Origin: Pelargonium nanum
Taxonomy: Eukaryota > Streptophyta > Magnoliopsida > Geraniales > Geraniaceae
Assembly (NCBI GenBank): GCA_036897485.1
Contig: JAYMTF010000415.1
Span: 1-36,920, forward strand
Direction of reading: 5' to 3'
DNA length: 36,920 nt
Position numbers and translations under genes: made by a program. Positions 20,493-31,413 of this stretch are shown here, in pieces; the stretch's first letter is position 1, and each line of letters opens with the position of its first letter. Below the pieces are notes generated by a model. It was not told the origin of the DNA. It made no database searches and was given only the letters and a program-made list of their open reading frames with translations.

Positions 20493-22041
20493 GGTTCGAT
20501 CAGGCGAGCTTTGATGCCACCTTTGCTATATGGGAGGATGTTGGGGGTGATTTTGAGTGTGTATCATCGTTGAAGGTGAACTATTTTTAATACTTAATCT
20601 GTACATACTGTGTTATTATATCTGTGAAGTTTACTGTTAAGTATGATCAATTAGTCATTTCTCTTTTTAACTGAACAACATGATATCCTTGTTTGTTGTG
20701 TGAAGGGTCATGACAATGAAGTTAAAAGCGTTTCTTGGAATGCTTCCCCATATCGGGATCTCTACTTGCAACGTGCATTCAAGATAAGTCAGTTTGGATT
20801 TAGGAAGTACAGTCAGGGTATGTGTTTGAGTGTGTTTCGGTATTACAAGGTCATACTCAAGATGTGAAAATGGTTCTTTGGCATCCAACTATGGAGGTTT
20901 TGTTTTCTTGAAGTTAAGACAACACTATATATTAAGGTATACATTTTAATGTGCCTTTCTTGTTTTCTAGTTTTTCTACAAATTCTATCATATATGGTTT
21001 TGCTTTTTGCTGCTTTCATTCTTTATAAACAAGATTGGACTGTAATTTGGAACTATGGTGCGTGCATTGTTACTTACACGTTTGAGGATGGAGATAGCGA
21101 CGATTGGCACTGTGTTCAAACTTTAGATGAAGCTAGCAAGTATTATCTCCCTCTCCCTCTCCGTCTATTTTGAGGAATGCTTCTTTTCTGTTACATTTTC
21201 ACTTGTTAGACCTTGATAGAGTTCTTCTTTTGCCTCCTTAGCAGTTTGTTGAAGTATTGAGAATTGGTTTTAGAGCATGTCTTGTCAGCCTTACGACTTA
21301 TTTAACTCAGACTGATTTTCTTTTCCGTGGTCACTCTTCTACTGTTTGGGCCCTTTCTTTTAAGTGCTAGCTAGTGGAGAACAAATGGTTAGCTGTAGGT
21401 ATGTACACTCTCTCATTTTCAAGGTTCAAAATATCAAACACTGATACTGATAGAGAAGTAAAACTAGAGTTGGCTGGTTTTGCAGTGATGCTCTGATATT
21501 GTTATTTCTTGCTGTTGTAGCAGGCTGTAGCAGAAAACCTTAAAATACTTGTATGATGATTAATTAACTATATAAGGTTCTGTACCTGAATTGATTGGCT
21601 TCTCCTATTGACTTCTGAAGTAACAATTAAGTTTATAAATTACTGCTGAAGAAAGAAAAGGCGCATGACATGGATGTAAATTCGGTGCAGTGGAGTCCTG
21701 GGGTAAGAGATCTGTATATGTTATGAACAGCTACAGTGACTGGGTGAATTTTAGCTTTGTTCCCAGACGGAAAATATTATAAAGTATGTTGGCCTCCTAA
21801 TGATTGACCCTCGTGAAGCCCTTTTTCTCCTCAATTATACACAATAGTGCCCTTTCAAACTGGTGGCTAGTTCAACACTCGCACGAATCCATTACTGTAT
21901 GTATTTTAGTTTGAATAGCTGTTAATTTTATCGCTTCTTGTTCTGATTTATGTGGTTGAAATTTACTAGGAGAACCGGCTTCTGGCATCTGCAAGTGACG
22001 ATTGGACAATTAAGATACGGAATTTGTCATCTGTACCCTGA
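20460..22041 (+). pseudogene. Decayed copy of CIA1/CIAO1 (WD40, cytosolic Fe-S assembly)
   Basis: Pieces of the WD40 protein CIA1, which hands Fe-S clusters to cytosolic and nuclear apoproteins, appear in order: VLEE..RTVRS then ASFDATFAIWEDVGGDFECV (20460-20575), GHDNEVKSVSWNAS (from 20706), SLLATCIQDKSVWI and GHTQDVKMVLWHPTMEVLFS in a shifted frame (to about 20910), EDGDSDDWHCVQTLDEAS (about 21081-21138), GHSSTVWALSFK (about 21330-21366), HDMDVNSVQWSPG (about 21664-21702) and ENRLLASASDDWTIKIRNL (21970-22041). Introns and several splice borders persist, so this is a duplicated genomic copy, not a retrocopy. It is broken by a deletion of about 12 codons after RTVRS, a frameshift after WNAS, a TAG where a Trp of VWIWEV is expected, a stop after VLFS, and loss of at least one blade between STVW and NSVQW. 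The blade-1 region is not seen. Confidence 0.82.
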
Positions 22042-22263
22042 TGCCAACTCAAAATGACTGTTGAAATCGTTTATTGTTTGTGAAATTTGTTGGAAATATA
22101 GAATTGTAGAACTGCATTTTGTATTCTTGCAGCTTTGGAAATTCAAGAAGTTGAATTATACCTGAATGTTCATGGAAAATGTGGTTGCAATGAAAACAGA
22201 AATACAAGATTGTGCCTCTCTTCTTCTATAAACTGGTGTCAAAATTGTGTAATATACATGCCT
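22042..22263. other. Spacer after the CIA1 relic
   Basis: No gene seen. It may be the old 3' UTR of the CIA1 relic. Confidence 0.4.
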
Positions 22264-22563
22264 AAACTGATAAAATCTGCTGTCTTTGAGTAGTAATTTT
22301 CACAAGGTACCTAATGAAGCTCAATCTGCTCTCTTTGGGGTTGCAACAGTATCGACTTCCCAAGCAGGAATTGTGTAACAACCCGAATGCTTTTTCCCTA
22401 ACTTTTGGTGTAGTGTCAGCAAACTGATAAAATCTGCTGTGTTTAAACAGGAATTTTCACAAGGTCCCTAATGAAGCTCAATCTGCTAATATTTGCTTCC
22501 CAAGCAGGAATTGTGTAACGACCCGAATGCTTTTTCCCTAACTTTTGGTGTAGTGTGATCAGC
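22264..22563 (+). repeat. Tandem pair of about 150-bp units
   Basis: Unit 1 (22264-22420) and unit 2 (22421-22563) both start aaactgataaaatctgctgt and end with ctaacttttggtgtagtgt followed by a form of (ga)tcagc. They are about 90 % alike, apart from an internal deletion of about 17 bases in unit 2. No coding potential was recognised. Confidence 0.9.
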
Positions 22564-22665
22564 TTGGAGGACCTGGTGTTGAAGATGGACTGAATGAATT
22601 ACCCATGACAAAAAGATTAATGAGCATCAGGTCAGATATCTGAATCTCCTTCACTTACACATATA

Positions 22666-22667
<2 letters not shown>

Positions 22668-22700
<33 letters not shown>
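22668..22700. repeat. (AT)n microsatellite
   Basis: About 16 TA units lie 90 bases downstream of the BIC1 stop codon, probably in or near its 3' UTR. Confidence 0.9.
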
Positions 22701-22702
<2 letters not shown>

Positions 22703-22789
22703 CAACAAAACACTGAAAAAGAAACTGAAATGAAGAACAATTGTAAATTCACTCATAAGGAAATATACATACATATAAAAAAGACTGGA

Positions 22790-23326
22790 TCAACACCTGT
22801 TTTCTATTCTTAAAGGGGAGGAGCTGGTTCTTGAAGCTTGGTGAACCAAAGCTGCTCTAGCAGAGATGACACCAGAAGGGACTAAACAAGCATCAAATGC
22901 AGAACAATCAATCCAATCCTTCAAAAGCTCCTCTTGTCCCCAAATGTCTGGAATCCACACCTGTCCTGCCACCTCCTTCCTGTGTCTCTGCAGCCTCTCC
23001 CTCCCACTGCACCCACCACCATCATCAAAGCTTGAAAACAAACTAATGGCTGCTGGTGATTCCTCATCTTTTCTTGAAGCCTCTTTTTTATCAGAAACTT
23101 GTTCTTGCTGTAATGTTGGTGCTTCTTGATCATCATCATCATGTCTCTGAAACTGCTCTGAAGATGAAGAATATGAGCCATCTTCTTGATCATGATGATC
23201 TTGATCTTGATGTTGTTCTTGTTCTTGTTCTTGGTGTTGTGGCTGAGCTTTCTCCATCAGAAAGTGAGGAGGTGTGGAGCTGAGAATGGTTATTAGCTTA
23301 CTTTTTGTGGAAAGGAGAGATTGCAT
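22790..23326 (-). CDS. BIC1: BIC1: blue-light inhibitor of cryptochromes
   Basis: This is a single-exon gene of 178 codons (stop at 22790). The C-terminal third (residues about 108-161) is the conserved cryptochrome-interacting domain: [40 protein letters not shown] and [16 protein letters not shown] proteins bind photolyase-like domains of CRY1/CRY2 in the nucleus and block their light-driven oligomerisation, damping blue-light responses. [14 protein letters not shown] fits BIC1 better than BIC2. The N-terminal part is low-complexity and acidic or Q-rich ([13 protein letters not shown] and a DDDD run), made by CAA/GAA and GAT repeats, so its length probably varies. A second in-frame ATG at 23257 (MEKAQPQ) would give 155 residues, nearer the size I recall for Arabidopsis BIC1 (about 140). 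Which start is used is unresolved. Confidence 0.9.
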   Translation of the reverse strand: MQSLLSTKSKLITILSSTPPHFLMEKAQPQHQEQEQEQHQDQDHHDQEDGSYSSSSEQFQRHDDDDQEAPTLQQEQVSDKKEASRKDEESPAAISLFSSFDDGGGCSGRERLQRHRKEVAGQVWIPDIWGQEELLKDWIDCSAFDACLVPSGVISARAALVHQASRTSSSPLRIENRC

Positions 23327-24647
23327 GGAGTGTTGTCTATTTCTTTATTTTATGTGAAATGGAGGAGGAGAGGAGAGAATGGGAGAGAGACACGTCAGCA
23401 TTGGAGGAGGTTTTTTGTATGGTATGTGACAAATGTACGTGTCTTTTCAGTTTTTGATTCCATTTTGTGTGGTTTTCTGCTTATCTATACTCAACTTAGT
23501 GCTTAAATACGATTCATTTTCTTTTCTTTTTGTACTATAAAAATATGGGATACAAGAGAAATGTGACCAATATGTATGATATTTGTTCGTTTTAAAATAT
23601 GTGTTAGGTATTTTTAACATTTTATTTTAAAATAATTTTTTTTATTTTGTTATGAGTGTCCATGAGTTAGTTCGGTCTTCGGTATTTCTGTCAGACTTGT
23701 CTGAGTGAATTTGTCCAAGCCCCTAATTTTATTTCGTCTTTATTATCGTCTGATTTAAAGTAGTATAGTATTAGTTTTCGAGTTAAGAAAACATCAAATG
23801 ATATTTTAACTAATCGATTTCATCATTAGTGCTCAAAATCTCTAAATATATCTTCTTTTCATCATGTAAGGTCTCAAAAATAGTTCATAAAAAAAAGTCT
23901 CAAAAATTGATTATTTTTTTAAAAAAACTACGCAAATCTTTCTTGTGATTTTGTCCACTAACACATAACTACCTAGCTTAAAAATCTACGACACATAACT
24001 ATTTTAAGTATTTGTCTACAAATCTGTCTATTTAACTCTAGCTCTTGATTTGAATTGTTAAATGACAAATCTACCTTAATATAAGTATCTCAGTAGCCAT
24101 TACCACTTTGATTTTTATTTTTTTGCTCAAAGTTCAGAGAATAATTAAACAAAATTCAGTTAAAAAAGATAGCATTACTTTAATAAACATTATAAATTTC
24201 TTTATTTGTTCAATTTTAAATATAGTATCTATAGATTGTCTTATTTGTTTTATATTTTCATTACTCCACTCAATATAATTGGAACTCAACACTCTATTAT
24301 CAATCCCACCTAACAATGTTAAAAATATGAGTAATTTATTATCATTTGTGGAAATTATTTAATATGAATGAGATGTATAGTTCCATGGATATTTTTTTTC
24401 TGGAAGATTGTGAGGTTGATTTTGAGTCTGGCTCTTCATTTCATGGTAGATCTTGCTTTAGGGGCAGGGAGTGGCTATTATATATTTATGAACTTCAATC
24501 AAATAAATACATTGTTGAAATATTGTTCTAAACTTCTAATATCTATTTAATGTGTTATTAATGATGAGATGGAGACTTTTTTATTCTAGTGAAGATGGAG
24601 ACTTGCTAGGCTGCAATACAAGAGATTTTTATTTATTTTTATATTCA
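23327..24647. other. BIC1 upstream region and AT-rich spacer
   Basis: The first 200 bases hold the BIC1 promoter and leader, with a GA-rich tract near 23355-23410. From about 23500 onward I see only AT-rich DNA without a supported gene. Confidence 0.5.
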
Positions 24648-24676
24648 CTAGCAAAATCACCCGTGCGATGCACGGG
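24648..24676 (-). mobile_element. Helitron 3' terminus
   Basis: Read on the minus strand, a perfect 7-bp GC-rich hairpin (CCCGTGC-atc-GCACGGG, 24676-24660) is followed by 8 bases, then CTAG (24651-24648), then T. This is the plant Helitron 3' end: hairpin, short spacer, CTRR, insertion between A and T. The body should extend toward higher coordinates. The 5' end (TC after an A) was not located; aTCTCTATGA on the minus strand at about 27303 is one weak candidate. No Rep/helicase coding was seen, so the element is non-autonomous if it is that short. Confidence 0.6.
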
Positions 24677-27600
24677 ATGGTATTTAATAATTACAATTTG
24701 CATTGTGTTGTACGGTTGTTAAATAATTAATATGCTATAAAAATATATTTAAAATTAGGAAGATAGAAAAAATATTCATTTATTCAATTTATACCACTTT
24801 CTTATGCAACTCTAAAGAAATAGAAAATTACAAAATCGATAATGTGTTATTGCATGAGCATTATTATATTTTTGTGATAGTTTTTATTTCAATTGAGACA
24901 TATTATTTCTATCAAGCTATTTGAAGTATGATTTGTTACTCTTCCCCTTAGCCATTTGAATATGATGTTTTCTAACGTAAACTCATAATTTTTTTAGGTA
25001 GCAATAATATAATTTAGTTTTAGATTTCTTTATTTATAGACTTGAACATTCATCACATTCATCTCTCCATCTCTTCTTCTTTTCTTCTCATTCTTCATGT
25101 TGAATTCTTTTTGCTAATTGTAATTCAATACGAATAAATATATGTCAAATAAGCAAGAAGTTAAAATATATTAAAGATGTTTTTCAGTTATTTACATTTG
25201 TAATTATTTTAATTAAATTTAAAACTAAATTATATTATTGCTATAACTTTTTCGGTTTAATTATTTAATTATTTTAATCAATTCAATATTTTTGTTTGTA
25301 CTACAACTTATTTCTTTTAATTAATTATTTTTATTTGCACTACAACTTATTTCTTTTACCATTTTATATATTTATTAAATTATAATGTTGTAGTTTGATT
25401 CTTGCAAACTCTTTTATCATATGGACTATTATATATTTGCAATGCAATTGTTTATGTTAACTATAACGTATTATGATTTTCGTCATACACCAGGGCACTG
25501 TTGAGGCTTCATTTCAGTTATCTTCAATTAGACTTTATTTTTATTGAGAAGATCAAATTTATTGGATCAAGTTATAGAAAATGAGAAAACTAAAAATTAT
25601 AAGTTTGTCTTAATTAAAACTTTGTTATATAAAATAATAGAAGAAAGAAGAGCTCACAAATTTAAATTCCACAATATTTTTACACTTTTAAACAAAAAAT
25701 ACCATTAAATGCAAATATAATTTACTGCTTTCACTCATATACAATTCTAATACATGGCACTCAACATTTTTTTTTTTTGAACTCATATATGGCACTCATG
25801 TTAATGTGAGAAATCATTACCTTTTCCATTCGTTTAGTCATGCGGATTCCCATTTTTTATATACTCTCATTTATGCATTACTTATTTGTTATTAGAAAAC
25901 TTTAATTTTGTTAGTCAACTAACATTTATTATTTCATAAGATTGGGGAGTAATGACATTTGAATTTTGAAACTTTACAAATATAATTGGTATTTATGTAG
26001 AAGAGTAAAAATAGAATGATTGTTCTTAAATTTAGTGATGTGAATTTATGCATAAGTTTTTTATTCTCTCATTTATGCATAAGTTTTCTATTATTAGAAA
26101 ACTTTAATTTTGTTAGTCAACTAAAATTTATTATTTACTAAAATTGGGGAGTAAAAACGTTTGAATTTTGAAATTTTACGAATATAATTGGTATTTATAT
26201 AGAAGAGTAAAAATAAAATGATTGTTCATCTTCCATATTTTTTTCTCTAGAAACACCACTTTCTCTCTTTCCTCTAAGTCCAAGGCTCAATAGACCCTTA
26301 ATTTACCGCAAGCAACACCCTATATTGCGCATTCAAACGTTGCCTCTTGCTCGGCTGCAAGCAACCACCAACAACCTTCCTTTTCCAAAAGCACTATTCA
26401 GTTTTTAAGGCTATTTTGGGTATTTTTCAATTGGCAATTCTTATTTTGTGGTTGAACAATGTTACTTTATATGGTAAATCGCACTGGTTGTTTTAGCTTG
26501 TTTGTATGGTAATCTAAAGATCCATGCTTATCATGTTATATGATTTTTGTTTATTAAAGTTGTTATAAATTGAGGGTTGTTTATTTTTTTCCTTCCATTT
26601 CATTTATCCATATGTGTTGTATTATATCATTTATATGATTTTTTTGAGGATTTTTCCTTAAAAAGTTGGAGTGAATTTATTTGATTAAGTTTTCTTGTAA
26701 ATTTGAGAATTCTTTTATGATTATTCTTAAATACTGATTTTGATAAAATATATTTTTATTTTTAAAATTATTTATCCCATATTATGGATGAAAATTTGTG
26801 AGGAGGAAGCAATACGAAATTACAAAAATAATAAAAAAGAAGTTGGAGTAATATATTAGTTAATTTGAATACATATTGTATGGCTCAAAGTTCTATCTCG
26901 CAATCGAGTTGCCATGTGTAGAGTCGTGTAAGGACAAAGTTTGCAATTGCTTATTTTAGTGAAGTGACAACTTTTAATGGTATATCACCAATTTTGACAC
27001 ACACACATATTGACATATAAATGAATTATTTTTCCTTCGTACATATTATATTTGCTAATATTTTTATTTGATTTGGTAGGCTAACTCGTTGAACCGATAT
27101 GATGACTCTTGATCAAGGTTCCAAAACTTTTGTTTTTCTTCTCACTTATGTCTTTTCACTTTTTCGCTTGACATATACTTACTCGTGTGTTCCAACTTCC
27201 GTCTAACACTGACACATGTCGAGTAATTTGTTCAAAAGTGAAACTCTGTAATAATAATAATAATTTACTTGGTAGTCCGTTGTTGTGAAATGATTCATAG
27301 AGATACATAGAATTAGATCATTTACATGAGTTTTAGATCATTAAATTTATAGAAAACCATTGAGAAGAACAATAAGTAAAATGAACAGATCATGCCACAA
27401 AACCTTAAAACTTATGGAAGCATGGAAAAGAAAAAGAAGTTTAAATGAATGTGTAGAAATGAACAGAGCATGATGGAATGTAATGAAAAGGGCATGAGAT
27501 TACCTGTTTATTTGAATTTAGTATATCGATTTCTATTGGTGAACTTGTAAACAAATTAAGTGAAATCATAATATTTTAATTAAAAAAATTATCTTCTAAA

Positions 27601-28680
27601 CAAATAGCCAATATATATGGAAGATTTCATTACTTTTGCTTATCCTATTTGTATTTAGCAAGCGAATTCATGCCTTCCTTTTTCTTTTGCTTGTGCAGGT
27701 ACTTCAATCTGAAGTAAGAAAGATAAAAATGTTAGGAAGAGAGAAGACAAAAAGCTTGTTGAAACCTTCTTTCTTTCTTGAGAACCATTACTCATTTGTA
27801 TGAGTTTTGTGCAAATATAGAAATAAATAGAAGATGAGAATATTTGTGACTTTTCAATTACTTTTCACTCCTATTAGCTAATGTAATTCTAAGATTGTAT
27901 AGATATATTGTTTTCTTCTATAGTACTATATCTTATATATATATTAGTGATTGTCATATTTAATATTATTAGTAATAACAATTAGTTAATAGAGTGAGTT
28001 TTGTAACTTATGTGAAATGAAAAGTCACTCAATAAGAGACCAAGAAATTGTTGAACTTGGTGAGGTGGCAACACCTAATGCATCCTCACCAACTTTAACA
28101 TATATAGTATGAATTTATTTGTAATATATGGTCTAAAATCAAATCTTGATTTATAGAAAGTGACACCAATATGAAAAACAAATGCAGATATTTGATCAAA
28201 TTGGTTCAAAATTTGTTTCAATTTCTTGTATTTAATTCCCCACCCAACTATGATTCCTATTTCCTAGCGAAGCTCTAGGTAAGTCCCATCTAACCATAAT
28301 AGGATTTGATTTAAATCTTATAAATTTTATGGTAATTGGTTTAAGTAGTTGAGTATTCGGATTACTATTTTGATATCTTTTATATTTCTCGGTTTCGGTC
28401 TCGGTCTCCTCTCTATAAGATGAGTATTTTCTTCTTGCTGCTAAAGATTATAATACATATAGACATATGATATTAAGGAGTCTAAAGCAAATAAAAATTG
28501 GTTTAGACTAAATTACCAATAACATAATGACACCTCATTACAATTTTGTATTCATAAGGTCGTTATGTTCCGACATATTCATTTGAATGAAAATAAGTAT
28601 AGTTTTAATGAGACTTCTTCTACCCATTGACTTGATTTTTTTTAATAAGCACATATTAACTTGACTTAACCTAAACCAAA
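24677..28680. other. Gene-poor AT-rich region, probably in part Helitron body
   Basis: I find no supported gene in about 4 kb. It contains a diverged direct repeat (25855-26227), and a less AT-rich island at about 26225-26400 that could be captured host sequence but matches nothing I recognise. Composition is otherwise strongly AT-rich with many short T/A runs. Confidence 0.45.
25855..26227 (+). repeat. Two direct copies of a 170-bp unit
   Basis: About 25855-26023 and 26058-26227 share long phrases: ctctcatttatgcat, attagaaaactttaattttg, ttgttagtcaacta, attggggagtaa and atataattggtattta. They are roughly 88-90 % alike with a gap of about 35 bases between. They lie in the probable Helitron body. 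Confidence 0.85.
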
Positions 28681-31197
28681 CAAAATTTAACTTATATTCA
28701 TAGTTCTATTATACAAAGTACATTGTAAACTGCACTTAAAAAAAAGTAAATGAATATGAGCATTTGATGACATCATACATAGAGCCATACAAGTATAAAA
28801 CATAGAGCAACCCACCAAAAAGATGTGTGAGGGATGGAGGTCCAATCCACACTCCACACCACTAATCTTGTGGACACACATGTATGTATATGATTGACAA
28901 CTTGTCCTCTACACAATATTGTCCATCCCAAATGCTTCTTTCCTCATATATGTTACTATTTGTGTCCCAAAGAATTTGGTGCTATGTCCTATAGTAGTAT
29001 AGTGACAACTTTTGGGGTATTGGAATAGGAATCAACATATCTAACTATTCACTACACTAGTGGAGATCATTGATCAAAACATCTTTTCTTATAAATAATT
29101 ATCAACCTGTGAGATTAGAAATAAATATTTAGCAACTTAAAAAGATTCAATCCTACTTGGTATACAAGTGGTTTTTCTTTATATAACAATCAAACAATTC
29201 TAAAAGTCTACCAACTTGGTATAGAATAACAAAAAAATGTGAGTGATATTTGAGGTTGAATCTCACTAAGAAGACCGTCTTGTGAACGATTCGCTTAACC
29301 ACCTAATCAACAATTTTCCCACTTGCATAGAATCACAGTGAAAGCAAATATCTCTCTAACAAAATTAGTATCATTCGAATTTTGTTATAAAATCAAATGT
29401 GCATCATAAAATAACTTCTCCATAAAATAAAAATAAAAAACTCACTTTGAGAACTAAGGATTCTATTACTACCAAATACTACAGTCACATTGGTCCCATG
29501 TTCCAATCTTAGGAAGAATTTGACAATTCACAATATTTGTAGACAAGTGCAATGCAGAGTCAAATTGTCAAAATGGGAATGGCTGGGTGGGACACACTCC
29601 ATTCTCACATGCACTTGTCTTCTCTCAAGGCCCTACTTTACCATACAGACCCATTTCACTTCTTGTCATGTCCTTATAAAAGTTCAAGACTTGCATGATT
29701 CCTAATTTCTATCTTTTTCTTCAAAACAATAACACCCACAGACCATAATGTTTTCATTCATGTGCATAGCCAAATCTTGATTAGAAATCCAAACAAGTAC
29801 TAAAGATTAGGGTTTGCGAAAAGTACTATGAAAGCGAAAGGTGCTGCAAGATGTCGATGATTTGTAGCCGTTAGACTGAGCTGCAGAAACACTGGTGGTG
29901 GGCTACACTTGCATTAGAAACACATAAACACTGGTCAGTCACAGCTTCTCAGAAGAGGGCTCATTTTCTTGTTAGAACATCTATATGCATAAACTATGAG
30001 TGAATCACATTAGTCCTTCAAACCTAAAATGGATTAGATAATGATGATAGTAAAAAGATTGATAAATAATGAAAATTCATAACTATTGCTCCACAGTAAT
30101 AATAATACTATAACTAACAAGAAGTTACCTTATATAATCCGGATTGGAAGTCAAATCGATATGTTGACAGGGTTACAAGTTCAACCATGGCAATCAAACA
30201 TGTAAAAATCATATCAAATTTTGACCAGGACAAACTCAATTTTGGCTAACTTGTTCGAAAACTGGACTGGCTCACCAGCCAAGTTTGGATTGAACTGGCT
30301 AGGTTGGTTCCATAATGACAAGTATGTTTTTCTTGAGAGTAACTTGACCTAAAAACTACCGAATGCTCGAGAATTATAAATCCAAACAAATCACGTAAAA
30401 ATGATGTAGATGTGCTCCAAATCAATACACAACAATTGTGAAATAGCAGTGACTGTATAGCTGTATAAGAGATTTGATTCCATCAATTTGTTTCGAATCA
30501 AACAAAAGTTTGGCCACAGCCAGTCTAATCCAGAGCAGACATGGATACAAATTAGACGGATATCGACTTCATACGACACACTGACATGAACTCAGACAGT
30601 TGACAATACTATAAGCACTAATCAGTATGTATTTATGCAACACTACACTCAAGCAGATCCAGATCAATCATTAAGAAAGTAGTTAAGTTATGACCGTGTT
30701 TCTTCACTTGGTGACCAGAGCGATACCTTTCAAGGTAAATAAATGAATACCCTTCTTTCTTTTTTTTTCTTTTTGAACTTGAGAAACCAAATAAGCAAAG
30801 TTCTATAGAATGTCAAAAAAAAAAAAAAAACACATTCAACTTATCAAAAACATTGATATTTCAACAAAACCAGTTCTGCCACATTGTTTCAGAACTAAAA
30901 CACACTGTACAAGCCAATCAGGTTTATTCAGATATACCAACCAAAAAGAAGCTCTAACTTGAGGAATGGCTGGGATGGTTGTAGGTAATTTCAAACTATT
31001 AGCAAGAGGCACAAATCTACAACATATAGACTCTACAAAGCAAACATGTATATATTCTCTAATATCTCAAAGCTAAAAACCACTAACAAAGGCGGTAATG
31101 TGGTACCTATGGAGGTTCACTTTAGAATCCCTTAGGAAAAGGTGCCAAAATGAGGATGAACGCTCGGGTGAGACATTAAGCCATGGGAATAAGTAAT
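28681..31197. other. Intergenic region on the 3' side of FtsZ2
   Basis: I see no gene that I can support. A TATA-like box (cttataaaag, about 29673-29682) precedes a stretch of higher complexity (about 29490-29990) that might be an unannotated transcript. The part next to 31197 should be the FtsZ2 3' UTR. A pure A16 run is at about 30815-30830. Confidence 0.4.
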
Positions 31198-31366
31198 TCA
31201 AACTCTTGGATAGCGTGAACGCCCCTTCTTTCTCAGGAACTCAGGAATCTCCACTGAACCACCTTCGGTAACAGATGAAGACCTTCTATTGATGTTAAGA
31301 GCGGCGTCTCCCTGTGTTATTTCACTTGCCTACATTTTTTGACAGAATCCATCACAATTGGTTTGC

Positions 31367-31413
<47 letters not shown>

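Noticed and set aside
20667-20888. 73-codon minus-strand frame over the CIA1 relic
   Set aside because: It is antisense to clear WD40 remnants on the plus strand.
22866-23283. Open frames opposite or offset to BIC1
   Set aside because: The low-complexity codon repeats keep several frames open; only one contains the cryptochrome-interacting domain.
28815-28885. Possible small-RNA hairpin (atgtgtg ... cacacat)
   Set aside because: Only the outer 7 bases pair; the interior does not form a stable arm and matches no miRNA I recall.
30755-30835. T-rich then A16 tract as an LTR or retroelement end
   Set aside because: No repeats at ends, primer site or coding nearby; it reads as simple homopolymer runs. 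No LTR-type element was seen anywhere in the window.
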